Notes under the pieces: model-generated
Told to the model about the DNA's origin: nothing
Database searches by the model: none
Seen by the model: only the letters and a program-made list of their open reading frames with translations
Position numbers and translations under genes: made by a program
Shown here: positions 16,390-24,652 of the stretch, one piece after another
How the letters are laid out: every line of letters begins with the position of its first letter
Numbering within the stretch: position 1 is the first letter of the stretch
DNA from: Fimenecus sp963624605
Lineage (GTDB): Bacteria; Bacillota; Clostridia; Oscillospirales; Acutalibacteraceae
Length of the DNA stretch: 35,804 nt
Direction of reading: 5' to 3'
NCBI GenBank assembly: GCA_963624605.1
Contig: CAVFQD010000013.1
Location: 1-35,804 of the forward strand

Positions 16390-16695
16390 TCAAATCTTAA
16401 TTCCTATTGCGTCGGCAATGTATTCCGCAACGGCATTTGCGCTCTGTCCGCTGCCGTCCGAGTCCGGAATAACCGCCACAAGGGGTCTGCCTGCCTGCTT
16501 CAACTGAAAAATGTCGTCCTTGCACATTTTTTCAATCGACGCAGTAATAAATACTATACCGATTTCCGGGTTCGTATAAACCTTTTTTATCTCGGCGGCG
16601 GCAGAAGTCGGGTTCTTGACGCGAACCGTCTCAACTCCGGCAAGGCGCATACCGATAAGAGCGTCCGAACTGTCGGTAATAAGTAACATTTTCAT
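16390..16695 (-). CDS. ntpG: V-type ATPase subunit F
   Basis: This 101-residue protein has the Rossmann-like fold typical of subunit F. It opens with MLLITDSSDALIGMRLAGVE, and the middle EIGIVFITASIEKMCKDDI is also a family match. Subunit F binds subunit D in the rotor and modulates activity. The order K-F-E-A and its size make the call firm. AAGGG lies about 7 nt before the first ATG. A second in-frame ATG two codons later is less likely. Confidence 0.92.
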   Translation of the reverse strand: MKMLLITDSSDALIGMRLAGVETVRVKNPTSAAAEIKKVYTNPEIGIVFITASIEKMCKDDIFQLKQAGRPLVAVIPDSDGSGQSANAVAEYIADAIGIKI

Positions 16696-16706
16696 TTTGT
16701 TTACCC

Positions 16707-17174
16707 TTATATTTTGTTAAGAATAAGAATTGAAATAACGACGCCGTAAAGAGCGATTGACTCACCCAAGGCAACGAAGATGATTGATTTACCGAATGAC
16801 TTCGGGTTTTCTGCTGTGGCTGCGATAGCTGCGGGAGCACCTGCAGCAACAGCGATACCGCCGCCGATACCTGCAAGACCCGTAACAAGACCTGCCGCAA
16901 GAAGTCCGAGACCCTTTGAGTTGTCCGTAGCTGTCTGCTCGGTAGCTTCAACGCTTGTTGCCGCTGCGTCACTTGTGCTTGCGGTATCTTCTGCCGCAAA
17001 TACATTTACGCAAAGAACGGAAATAAGAACAACGAGAACAGCGAATACGGCGATGTTCATTTTAAGGGGCTTTTTGATTGATTTGCCGCTGAAGCGGTTT
17101 TTAACTGCTATGAATGCCGTCGCAAAGAGAGCAACGGGAGCGAGTACCATTAAGATGTAAAACAATGTAGTCAT
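16707..17174 (-). CDS. ntpK: V-type ATPase subunit K (rotor ring), N-terminally extended
   Basis: This 155-residue proteolipid has two hydrophobic helices at about 3-23 and 40-60, then a Thr/Ser/Asp/Glu-rich linker (62-87), then one c-type hairpin (helices about 88-120 and 128-153). The ion-binding glutamate is E138 in LGESIALYG. Rotor subunits are usually either a bare hairpin of 80-100 residues or a double hairpin of about 155 with one or two carboxylates. Here the length of the double form comes from a non-homologous first half ending in a signal-peptide-like VFAAE, possibly cleaved. The helix-1 position that often carries the Na+-ligating Gln is Val, so the coupling ion is uncertain. A strong GGAGG site precedes the ATG. 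Confidence 0.92.
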   Translation of the reverse strand: MTTLFYILMVLAPVALFATAFIAVKNRFSGKSIKKPLKMNIAVFAVLVVLISVLCVNVFAAEDTASTSDAAATSVEATEQTATDNSKGLGLLAAGLVTGLAGIGGGIAVAAGAPAAIAATAENPKSFGKSIIFVALGESIALYGVVISILILNKI

Positions 17175-17193
17175 TTTTTATTCCTCCGAAAAA

Positions 17194-19134
17194 TTATTTG
17201 TTAACGCTTTTATTCAGCTTGAACGGCGTATAGGCAATGCCGCTGCCGTCAAAGAACCTTGAGAACATTTCGTAATATTCAAGTCTCAATGCCTGGATAC
17301 CCGTGAGCAATCCCTCAAGGGCAATTACAAGCACGTTACCGAGAACAATTACGAAGATATTTTCACTGTCGCCCGCAAGGGAGAAAACAACCATCATCAT
17401 ACCTGCGTGGACAAGCACAAACGCGCCTACACGAAGGAACGAAACCGTGTTCGACAGATAAGAAAGGATGTATTCGAGAAGCTCGAACAAATTCTGAAGG
17501 ATAAAGTCCGATACGCTCTCGGGCTTCCAATCAGGGTGCTTGTCGATAATTCCTATCGGGATTTCCTTGATAAACAACAGGAACGCGCACGCACCGAGCA
17601 TCGGAGCACACACAGCCGACGGGATAGGCGACGGACCGCCCATAAATCCGGAAGCCAAATTTACGCCGCAGAGATAAAGTATAAGACCGACAAGACCGTT
17701 CTGACTGAATATTGCCTCGCCTATATGCTTTCTCTTGATACAAGCGTATATGTTCATAACTATTGCGACAACCATAAGTCCTACGCCTATGGCTATGGCA
17801 AACAGCAATACCGTATTGATACTGTCCATAACCGACAGCGGCTTTCCGCTCCAACCGAGCTTTTCGTAAACCGGATTGAGCGCTTCCTCAAAGCCGAACA
17901 CGCTGCCGAAGACAAATCCGAATATCATTGAGGAAATTCCGCAGGGAACAAGGATTTTGCCGAGTCCGGATTTCTTAAACTTCCACAGACAGAAGCCGAG
18001 CACGGCAAGCACGAAGCCCTGACCGAGGTCGCCGAACATTATGCCGAAAAGCACGGTATATGTAATTGCGACAAATGCCGTAACATCTATATCCGTATAG
18101 GACGGAGAGCCGTACATATCGACATAGAATTTATAGGGCTCTATAAGAAGCGAAAACAGCTTGTTACGCTTTTTGTACTTGACAGGAACGACCACGCTTT
18201 CATCCTTGGGCGCGTCCTCGTATTCAACAAGAACGGATTTTACATCCTTCAGCGCCGCATTAAGCTTCTCGGTCTCGCTTTTCGGAACATATCCGACAAA
18301 GGCGAAGAACTTTTCATTGTGTAAAGCGTAGCCTCTCAATTCATAAACAGAGTTGAGATACATCATATTTGAATAGAGATAATTAAGGTGCTCCGTCTCG
18401 CTTGAGAGGAAGTCCGTAAGCTCCTTTTGCGTTTCGTCAAGAGTCGAGGTAAGTATCTCAATGCTCTTCGTGAACTGTTCGATAACCTCGTCTACAGTTC
18501 CTGCCGCGCCGGGCACCGGAGTGGGCTCAAAAAACAGGAATGCGAAAATTCCGTCAATCTCGTCAAGCTTGTCAACGGGAGCAAAGTATGCGCCCCAATA
18601 GTCCGTTTTATCCTCCGAGCACGGATAGAAGAACACATAGGGATTGTCCATATACACCGTGTTGAGCCTCTTATAGCTCTCCTTGGGAAGATGCCCGAAG
18701 CGTACCTTTATGAACTCGCACTCGGCGATGTCGTCCAAATCGACATCAAGACCCTTGAAGTGCTCATAGCTCTTGATACCCGCTTCGCAAACCGTTTTCT
18801 GTTCGTTGAGTGAATTTATTTTTTCGTTATAATCCGCGATTTTCTTTTTAACGGACCGTATGTACTCCTTATCCTCTTCGCTGAGCTGCGTCATTTTTTC
18901 AAGCTCGACAAGCTCGGGCGTAATTCCGGCGCTTGACACAAGCTCGTTAAGCTCGGAAAGCTGTGCAGCATAAGGGTTTTCGTCCGTGAACGGTATAAGT
19001 CCCATTTCCGCCGAGATATGCTTTGCCGCCTGCTCGGGGTGGAAGCATTCGCTTTCGCAAAGCTTCTCGCAGGCTTCGGTCATACTCTCGAGAGAACCGC
19101 TGACTTTAACGAGTTCCATTTTTTCGATTGCCAT
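17194..19134 (-). CDS. ntpI: V-type ATPase subunit I
   Basis: This 646-residue membrane stator subunit has a cytoplasmic N-terminal half (about 1-340, with coiled-coil stretches around 85-120 and 215-250) that binds the peripheral stalk. The C-terminal half has about eight transmembrane helices and forms the ion half-channels. The stretch TVSFLRVGAFVLVHAGMM contains the conserved arginine essential for ion transfer, and EGLLTGIQALRLEYYEMFSR is the family's C-terminal hallmark. The length is typical. GGAG lies 7 nt upstream of the ATG. It sits between subunits C and K. Confidence 0.96.
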   Translation of the reverse strand: MAIEKMELVKVSGSLESMTEACEKLCESECFHPEQAAKHISAEMGLIPFTDENPYAAQLSELNELVSSAGITPELVELEKMTQLSEEDKEYIRSVKKKIADYNEKINSLNEQKTVCEAGIKSYEHFKGLDVDLDDIAECEFIKVRFGHLPKESYKRLNTVYMDNPYVFFYPCSEDKTDYWGAYFAPVDKLDEIDGIFAFLFFEPTPVPGAAGTVDEVIEQFTKSIEILTSTLDETQKELTDFLSSETEHLNYLYSNMMYLNSVYELRGYALHNEKFFAFVGYVPKSETEKLNAALKDVKSVLVEYEDAPKDESVVVPVKYKKRNKLFSLLIEPYKFYVDMYGSPSYTDIDVTAFVAITYTVLFGIMFGDLGQGFVLAVLGFCLWKFKKSGLGKILVPCGISSMIFGFVFGSVFGFEEALNPVYEKLGWSGKPLSVMDSINTVLLFAIAIGVGLMVVAIVMNIYACIKRKHIGEAIFSQNGLVGLILYLCGVNLASGFMGGPSPIPSAVCAPMLGACAFLLFIKEIPIGIIDKHPDWKPESVSDFILQNLFELLEYILSYLSNTVSFLRVGAFVLVHAGMMMVVFSLAGDSENIFVIVLGNVLVIALEGLLTGIQALRLEYYEMFSRFFDGSGIAYTPFKLNKSVNK

Positions 19135-19159
19135 TTTTATCTCCTTTCAAAAATTTTCC

Positions 19160-20203
19160 TCATTTTATGAGAAATTCCGATATGGATTCGGGCGACAGGG
19201 AATAATCGACGCCCTCGGTAATCATAATTATATTCTTCGTTTCGTTTTCAAGTATTCCTATATAGCTGAACATAACAACCTCGGGAGCCGTTGAAAACAA
19301 AAGGTTTTTCCTGTTCATTGAAAGAGCGGCGCGATGCGTGCACTTTTCAATATTGTCTTTAAGAGCTTCGTCCACGAATTTTCCGTAAACGGATTTTTTG
19401 AATATCTCAAACACTCCGTCCGTGTCCGTACAGGAGAGCATCCGGTCGATTTCATTTTTCGAAAACGCCGAATAATTGGAATAAAACACCGTCTCATATG
19501 TACAGGGCTGATTCGGAAAATATTTTTTCATCCGATAAATGCTCTCAATCATCTTAAAATCCGATTTTGCCATAAAGATTTTTGAAAGCTCTGTTTTTGC
19601 GTCGCCCTTATATTCCTTTTTAATAAGCTTTTCGACATTGTCGCAGAGATAACGGTAAAGGGCGTTCTCAAGACCGGTTACGGTGAATTCGGTATTGGAA
19701 TTTTTGAATATATCAAGCACATGCTGATATTTCGTGCCGTCAAGAGCCGCATAAAACTCATCAAAATTCGAGGCGGCTTCAAGTGCCGTTCTGTTGAGCT
19801 GAGAGTGCTTGTAATAAGCCTCCGGAGAGAAGAGCGAAAACTTTGAAATCGCTTTTGAATTAAGCCGGTCGGCGCACGAAAGAATGAGCGAAATGTCGTA
19901 ATTCAAAAAGATTAGCTCGTTCATTTTCTGCCCTATCGCTTTTTCAAACGAAGCAAGGGCGGCTATCCTGCCGTAATTATACTTACGAATTTCCGTCTCG
20001 ACTCTCGCCTTGGAAAATACCGTTGACGACGAAAGCGACTGCGCCTCGGAATAAGCGGTGTCGGAACGGAGATACGAAACGACCTCGTTCACACTGCGGC
20101 AGTTAATGAGCGAGGCATAATCCTCGTCCGTTAAAAACCCCGCGCTCATTGCCCGAGCCTTTGCAAGTATCGCATTACCCGCAAGATTGGATATTTTACT
20201 CAT
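19160..20203 (-). CDS. ntpC: V-type ATPase subunit C
   Basis: This 347-residue, mostly helical protein matches the bacterial V-type subunit C (eukaryotic d), the funnel that couples the central shaft to the K ring. Support comes from the N-terminal LAGNAILAKARAMSAGFLTDEDY, the mid-region NYDISLILSCADRLNSKAI, and its place in the operon. Low sequence conservation is normal for this subunit. A clear AAAGGAGG site lies 7 nt upstream of the ATG. Confidence 0.9.
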   Translation of the reverse strand: MSKISNLAGNAILAKARAMSAGFLTDEDYASLINCRSVNEVVSYLRSDTAYSEAQSLSSSTVFSKARVETEIRKYNYGRIAALASFEKAIGQKMNELIFLNYDISLILSCADRLNSKAISKFSLFSPEAYYKHSQLNRTALEAASNFDEFYAALDGTKYQHVLDIFKNSNTEFTVTGLENALYRYLCDNVEKLIKKEYKGDAKTELSKIFMAKSDFKMIESIYRMKKYFPNQPCTYETVFYSNYSAFSKNEIDRMLSCTDTDGVFEIFKKSVYGKFVDEALKDNIEKCTHRAALSMNRKNLLFSTAPEVVMFSYIGILENETKNIIMITEGVDYSLSPESISEFLIK

Positions 20204-20239
20204 TTTCTGCCTCCTTTCGACAAATTACCGCACCGAAAA

Positions 20240-20551
20240 TCAATCGGAAACAACCGCATTGGCAATGTGCTTTTCCCAAGCGGCGTGCTCTCTCTCGTAA
20301 AGGGAATTGAGTTCCTGCTTTTTCTGCTCGGTGAAAGCTGCGATACGCTCCTTTTCCTTCTTTATTTCACTGTCGGCAAGCGTCTTTTCGTTTTCCGTCT
20401 GCGTCTGGGCTTTTTTGTCATATTTCGAATAAATTTCATCTTTGATTTTGGTAAGGCTTTCGTTGAGAGCTTCGCGCCCGTCAACCGCTTTCTGAACCTC
20501 AAGTCTTGACGCTCTGTCCGTTTCGACTATAAGCTTCAATACATCTTTCAT
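20240..20551 (-). CDS. V-type ATPase peripheral-stalk subunit G/H
   Basis: This 103-residue protein is almost entirely heptad-patterned and rich in Lys, Glu and Gln, with a central block such as EIKKEKERIAAFTEQKKQ. It is the first gene of the operon, where NtpF/subunit G-type stalk proteins are normally encoded, and would pair with subunit E as a right-handed coiled coil. Sequence alone cannot prove family membership for such a coiled coil, so the call rests on position and size. The ribosome binding site is weak (AAGG about 13 nt upstream). Confidence 0.8.
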   Translation of the reverse strand: MKDVLKLIVETDRASRLEVQKAVDGREALNESLTKIKDEIYSKYDKKAQTQTENEKTLADSEIKKEKERIAAFTEQKKQELNSLYEREHAAWEKHIANAVVSD

Positions 20552-20615
20552 AAAATATCACTGCCTTTCCTTGTATCGGTTAGTCTGTAGTAACCGCATT
20601 CTTTCATTATGGTAT

Positions 20616-20643
20616 ATTATATTACAATTTCGGTTAAAAGCAA
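20616..20643 (-). promoter_or_regulatory. Promoter of the V-ATPase operon
   Basis: Minus strand: -35 TTGCTT (20638-20643), 16-bp spacer, -10 TATAAT (20616-20621). The leader to the first ATG is about 60 nt. No strong palindrome is visible nearby. Confidence 0.55.
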
Positions 20644-20828
20644 GTGGAATTTCAACTAAAAAAACGCACCGAAATTAACCGATAATTTGTTCATTTTTAT
20701 ACTTTTGTCAATTTTCTTTGCAAATTGTTAATTTCCTGTTCACTTTTTTCATTGTATTATTCCTCGGTGTGTGATAAAATGAAATCGGATTATACATATA
20801 AAATATCTTTTATGCAGGATGTGATTTT

Positions 20829-22499
20829 ATGAACAACGGTTGGTACAAAGAAATGGCGGTTTACCAGATTTGGTGCAGAAGCTTCAAGGACGGTAACGGA
20901 GACGGCATAGGCGACCTTTACGGCGTGCTTGAAAAGCTCGACTACATAAAGAGCCTCGGCGTTGACGCCATCTGGTTTTCCCCCATCTACCCCTCCCCGC
21001 TTGCGGACTACGGCTATGACATTTCCGACTACAAGGACATCGCCGAGGAATACGGCGGACTTGAAACCTTCAAAAAGGTTCTCGACGAGGCTCACAAAAG
21101 AGGTCTTAAAGTCATAATGGACCTTGTTGTAAATCACACCTCCGATGAGCACGAGTGGTTCAAGGAGAGCAAAAAGGGTAAAGACAATCCTTATCACGAC
21201 TACTATTTCTGGAGAAAAGGCAAGGGTAAGAACGGCAAAAAGCCGCCCAACAACTGGCTTTCTACCTTTGAAGGCGGCGCGTGGGAGTATGTGCCTGAAA
21301 TCGACGAATATTATCTCCATGTTTTTGCAAAAAAACAGCCCGACCTCAATATGGATAACCCCAAGGTTCGCGAAGAGGTAAAATCCATTATGAGATTTTG
21401 GCTCGATATGGGCGTTGACGGCTTCCGTGAGGATGTTATCACTTTCATTTCAAAGAAAGAGGGCTTGCCCAACGGCTTCCCGCTCCCGATTGCGACGGGA
21501 ATTGAGCACTACAAAAAGGGTCCGCATATTCACGAATACTTAAAGGAATTCCGCCACGATGTCATTGACAAATACGACTGCTTTGTTGTCGGCGAGTCTC
21601 CGATGTCGAACTCCAAGGACTGTATTGAATTTACAGCGGGCGACGACCCCGAGCTTGACATGATGATAGGCTTCGACCATATGCAGGCAGACTGCTTCAT
21701 GACTGACACAATAGCAATGCCTTTCAGCCTGCACAAGCTCAAAAAGGCGTTTACACACTGGCAAAAGGACCTTTACGGCGTTGCGTGGAACGCACTTTAT
21801 CTTGAAAACCACGACCATCCGAGGGTAATCAGCCGCTACGGCAACGAAAAATTCAGAAGGGAGAGCGGCACAATGCTTGCGACCGCCTGCTTTATGCAGT
21901 CGGGCACGCCCTTTATCTATCAGGGTCAGGAAATCGGTATGCTCAACAACCATCTTGACGATATAAATCAGTTTAAGGATGTTGTTACCTTTAACAATCA
22001 AAAGCTTTTTGCAAAAGTCGGAATTAAGGGCAAGCGTTATCTCGACATTGCCAACAAGACGAGCCGTGAAAACGCCCGCACCCCCGTTCAGTGGGATTCA
22101 AGCGAATATGCAGGCTTCTCGACCGCAGAGCCGTGGTTCGGCGTAAACCCGAATTACACGGAAATAAATGTAGAAAACGAGGAAAAGGACCCTAACTCAA
22201 TTCTCAACTTCTACCGCAAGCTCTTAAAGGTAAGAAAAGAAAACAAGATCCTCATTTACGGCGACTATAAGGAGCATTTCCCCGACAGCGATGTAATCTA
22301 CTGCTATGAGCGCAATTACGAGGGCAAGCGTGCGCTTGTTGTCTGCTCGTTCTCGGACGAAACCTTTACCTTCCACGCACCCGAGGAATTCGATTTGACA
22401 AAGGGCAAGATAATCCTCTGCAACTATGAAAATCCCGAATCAAAACGAGGCGTATGCGCGTTGCGTCCGTATGAGGCAAGAGTGTATCTTTATGAGTAA
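20829..22499 (+). CDS. GH13 alpha-glucosidase (oligo-1,6-glucosidase type)
   Basis: This 556-residue cytoplasmic glycoside hydrolase family 13 enzyme has the conserved regions in order. Region I is DLVVNHT (98-104), region II is DGFREDVI (nucleophile D202), region III is VVGESP (acid/base E256), and region IV is LENHDHPR (stabiliser D329). Val directly after the nucleophile is the marker of alpha-1,6-active enzymes, so isomaltose-type oligosaccharides are likely substrates. GFREDV with Glu before the nucleophile, where Met is usual, is a small deviation. The early DGNGDGIGDL calcium-loop motif is present. The signal-less N-terminus means imported sugars are hydrolysed inside. Its 3' end overlaps the next gene by 8 nt. 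Confidence 0.93.
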   Translation: MNNGWYKEMAVYQIWCRSFKDGNGDGIGDLYGVLEKLDYIKSLGVDAIWFSPIYPSPLADYGYDISDYKDIAEEYGGLETFKKVLDEAHKRGLKVIMDLVVNHTSDEHEWFKESKKGKDNPYHDYYFWRKGKGKNGKKPPNNWLSTFEGGAWEYVPEIDEYYLHVFAKKQPDLNMDNPKVREEVKSIMRFWLDMGVDGFREDVITFISKKEGLPNGFPLPIATGIEHYKKGPHIHEYLKEFRHDVIDKYDCFVVGESPMSNSKDCIEFTAGDDPELDMMIGFDHMQADCFMTDTIAMPFSLHKLKKAFTHWQKDLYGVAWNALYLENHDHPRVISRYGNEKFRRESGTMLATACFMQSGTPFIYQGQEIGMLNNHLDDINQFKDVVTFNNQKLFAKVGIKGKRYLDIANKTSRENARTPVQWDSSEYAGFSTAEPWFGVNPNYTEINVENEEKDPNSILNFYRKLLKVRKENKILIYGDYKEHFPDSDVIYCYERNYEGKRALVVCSFSDETFTFHAPEEFDLTKGKIILCNYENPESKRGVCALRPYEARVYLYE

Positions 22500-22983
22500 A
22501 AAAGAAATCAAAACAAATGTAATGCGTATTCTCGACAAAGAAAGGGTTGACTATGTTCCGCATTTTTACGAGCACGAGGAGGGCGTTGCCGTTGACGGCG
22601 TAAGCGTTGCGAAAATGCTCTCACAGGACCCCGAAAGAGTGTTCAAGACCCTTGTTTTGCAAGGAAAGTCGAAAAACTTTTATGTATTTGTAATCCCCGT
22701 CGAAAAGGAGCTTGACTTAAAGCTCTGTGCGGCGGCGGTCGGCGAAAAATCGGTCGAGATGATACATGTTAAGGACATCAACAAAATAACGGGGTATATT
22801 AGAGGCGGTTGCAGTCCCATCGAAATGAAAAAACAATTTGTGACCGTGCTTGACGCCTCTGCCGAAAACAAGGAAACCGTCACCGTAAGCGGCGGAAAAA
22901 TCGGCACGCAGGTCGAGCTATCCCCGTCGGAGCTTTTACGGCTCACTCACGCAAAATACGCCGATATTACAACAAAACAGTAA
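22492..22983 (+). CDS. ybaK: YbaK/EbsC-type Cys-tRNA(Pro) deacylase
   Basis: This 163-residue protein has the YbaK/ProX editing fold. It contains the conserved lysine in VFKTLVLQGK and the later GYIRGGCSPIEMKK, where most homologues have SPIGMKK. The family hydrolyses cysteine mis-attached to tRNA-Pro. The start is the ATG at 22492, which overlaps the end of the glucosidase gene by 8 nt, so translation is likely coupled. A longer in-frame start at 22426 would add 22 unconserved residues lying inside the upstream gene and is rejected. It ends at the bidirectional terminator at 22991. Confidence 0.9.
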   Translation: MSKKEIKTNVMRILDKERVDYVPHFYEHEEGVAVDGVSVAKMLSQDPERVFKTLVLQGKSKNFYVFVIPVEKELDLKLCAAAVGEKSVEMIHVKDINKITGYIRGGCSPIEMKKQFVTVLDASAENKETVTVSGGKIGTQVELSPSELLRLTHAKYADITTKQ

Positions 22984-22990
22984 CAGCAAA

Positions 22991-23026
22991 AAAGGCAACG
23001 GAAAACCAAATCTTTCCGTTGCCTTT
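22991..23026. terminator. Bidirectional terminator between ybaK and yebC
   Basis: A 14-bp stem, AAAGGCAACGGAAA (22991-23004) with TTTCCGTTGCCTTT (23013-23026), has an 8-nt loop. A- and T-rich flanks make it work in both directions for the convergent genes. Confidence 0.9.
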
Positions 23027-23052
23027 AATTTTCTTAACATTTCTTCGGCTTA

Positions 23053-23793
23053 TCAGCCCTCGTAATCGTCCTCGTTTTCCCAGTTATGGAAAACCTCCTG
23101 AATGTCGTCGTTATCCTCGAACATTTCAAGCATTCTTCCCATATTTGTGATGTCGTCGGGGTTGTCAAGCCTTGTGTAGGTTGACGGCACATACTCGACC
23201 TCAGCCGACAGGAAGGTATAGCCCTTAGCTTCAAGGTCGTCTCTTATAGCACCCATATCGTTGGGCTCGGTGCGAACATCAAAGACCTCGCCGTCCGTGA
23301 TAAAGTCAACGGCGCCTGCTTCAAGAGCGTCCTCCATAAGCTTGTCCTCGTCAACGCCCTCTTTGTCGATTATGATAACGCCCTGGCGAGTGAACATAAA
23401 CGAAACGCAGCCCGACTGACCCATATTTCCGCCGAACTTGTCAAAGTAATGGCGGACATCACCTGCCGTACGGTTTCTGTTGTCGGTAAGTGCCTCAACG
23501 ATAACCGCAATGCCCGACGGACCGTAGCCCTCGTATGTAATGCTCTCGAAATTATCGGTATTGCCGTCGCCTGCAGCCTTTTTAATAATTCTGTCGATAT
23601 TGTCGTTGGGAACATTTGCCGCCTTTGCCTTTGCGATAATATCCTTTAATTTGGAGTTGCCCGCAGGGTCGGGACCTCCCTCACGAACCGCAACTGCGAT
23701 TTCTCTGCCGATTTTGGTAAATACTTTCGCTCTTGCATTATCTGTTTTCTCTTTTTTTCGTTTGATGGTACTCCATTTTGAGTGTCCTGACAC
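23053..23793 (-). CDS. yebC: YebC/PmpR-family protein
   Basis: This 246-residue three-domain protein of the YebC family begins SGHSKWSTIKRKKEKTDNAR, the universal family N-terminus. The middle contains KDIIAKAKAANVPNDNIDRI and YEGYGPSG, and the acidic C-terminus ends NWENEDDY. The family has been described both as DNA-binding regulators and as translation factors acting on stalled ribosomes. The start is the GTG at 23791-23793, because GGGTGA lies about 6 nt upstream and the product then starts at the conserved position. A GTG three codons earlier (23802) would sit on that site. The promoter is at 23827-23855. Confidence 0.95.
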   Translation of the reverse strand: MSGHSKWSTIKRKKEKTDNARAKVFTKIGREIAVAVREGGPDPAGNSKLKDIIAKAKAANVPNDNIDRIIKKAAGDGNTDNFESITYEGYGPSGIAVIVEALTDNRNRTAGDVRHYFDKFGGNMGQSGCVSFMFTRQGVIIIDKEGVDEDKLMEDALEAGAVDFITDGEVFDVRTEPNDMGAIRDDLEAKGYTFLSAEVEYVPSTYTRLDNPDDITNMGRMLEMFEDNDDIQEVFHNWENEDDYEG

Positions 23794-23826
23794 AAAAATC
23801 ACCCTTTACATATATTTACGCAGAAC

Positions 23827-23855
23827 ATTTTATCACAGTTAAGCGCTTTTATCAA
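23827..23855 (-). promoter_or_regulatory. Promoter of yebC
   Basis: Minus strand: -35 TTGATA (23850-23855), 17-bp spacer, -10 TAAAAT (23827-23832). Confidence 0.75.
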
Positions 23856-23866
23856 GTTTTTTATAA

Positions 23867-23895
23867 TTTACAATCAGGTTTATTTATGTTAAAAT
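23867..23895 (+). promoter_or_regulatory. Promoter of trmN6, leaving almost no leader
   Basis: -35 TTTACA (23867-23872), 17-bp spacer, -10 TAAAAT (23890-23895). The ATG at 23904 lies only 8 nt after the -10, which is where transcription would start, and no ribosome binding site is visible. Confidence 0.6.
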
Positions 23896-23903
23896 AAAGT
23901 GTT

Positions 23904-24650
23904 ATGAAAAACACAGAGCTTTTTGAAAACGAACATATAGAAACACTCGGCAACGACATCGGGGTCATTGTATCCGAAGAGCATACCTTCGGCACCGATG
24001 CGATGTTGCTTGCATATTTCGCAAACGCAAGGCGAAACGACACAGCGTGCGACCTCGGAACGGGCTGCGGAATAATCCCCCTGCTGTGGAAGCGTGACGG
24101 CAACTGTAAAACGGTTTACGGCGTGGAAATTCAGGAAAAAGGTTACTCGCAATTTTTAAGAAGCGTTGAAGCGGACTCGCTCTCCGACAGCATTTTCCCG
24201 ATAAATTCCGATTTGAAGCTGTTAAAAGGCAAGCTGCCGCAGGGTGCGTTTGACCTTGTTACGATGAATCCGCCCTATAAAAAGGAAAATGCGGGAATAA
24301 AGAGCGAAAAGGAAAATGAGAAAATCGCAAGACATGAAACTCTTTGCAACATTGACGACATCTGTACCGCGGCGGCATATCTTTTGAAATTCGGCGGGCG
24401 GTTCTGCCTTTGCATACGCCCCGAGCGTATGTTTGAAACAATGAAGAGTATGTCCGAGCACAAACTTGAACCCAAAAGACTGCGCCTTGTCACAAGCCGT
24501 GACGGGGAAAAGCCGTGGCTATGTCTTATTGAAGCGAGGCTCGGCGGGAAAAGCGGACTTACGGTTGAAAAAAATTTTGTCTTATATGACAGCAACAATA
24601 AATATACCGTCGAAATGGACGGTTTGCTGGTTCTTTACAGGGAGGAATGA
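23904..24650 (+). CDS. trmN6: tRNA1(Val) adenine-N6 methyltransferase family
   Basis: This 248-residue class I SAM-dependent methyltransferase has motif I DLGTGCGIIPLL (50-61) and the catalytic MNPPY (121-125), typical of N6-adenine methylation. N-terminal EEHTFGTDAMLLAYFA is the TrmN6/YfiC signature. It corresponds to Bacillus YabB and, as there, is directly followed by rsmI (stop and start overlap as ATGA). No other Met is available before residue 34, so the start is firm despite lacking a ribosome binding site. The promoter position suggests a leaderless transcript. Confidence 0.9.
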   Translation: MKNTELFENEHIETLGNDIGVIVSEEHTFGTDAMLLAYFANARRNDTACDLGTGCGIIPLLWKRDGNCKTVYGVEIQEKGYSQFLRSVEADSLSDSIFPINSDLKLLKGKLPQGAFDLVTMNPPYKKENAGIKSEKENEKIARHETLCNIDDICTAAAYLLKFGGRFCLCIRPERMFETMKSMSEHKLEPKRLRLVTSRDGEKPWLCLIEARLGGKSGLTVEKNFVLYDSNNKYTVEMDGLLVLYREE

Positions 24651-24652
24651 AG

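Noticed and set aside
20670..20828. Promoter and catabolite-response element for the alpha-glucosidase
   Set aside because: The region is AT-rich with several weak -10-like strings, but no convincing -35/-10 pair and no full match to a cre site.
22426..22491. N-terminal extension of the YbaK-type protein
   Set aside because: It lies wholly inside the glucosidase gene in another frame. The family length and N-terminus fit the ATG at 22492.
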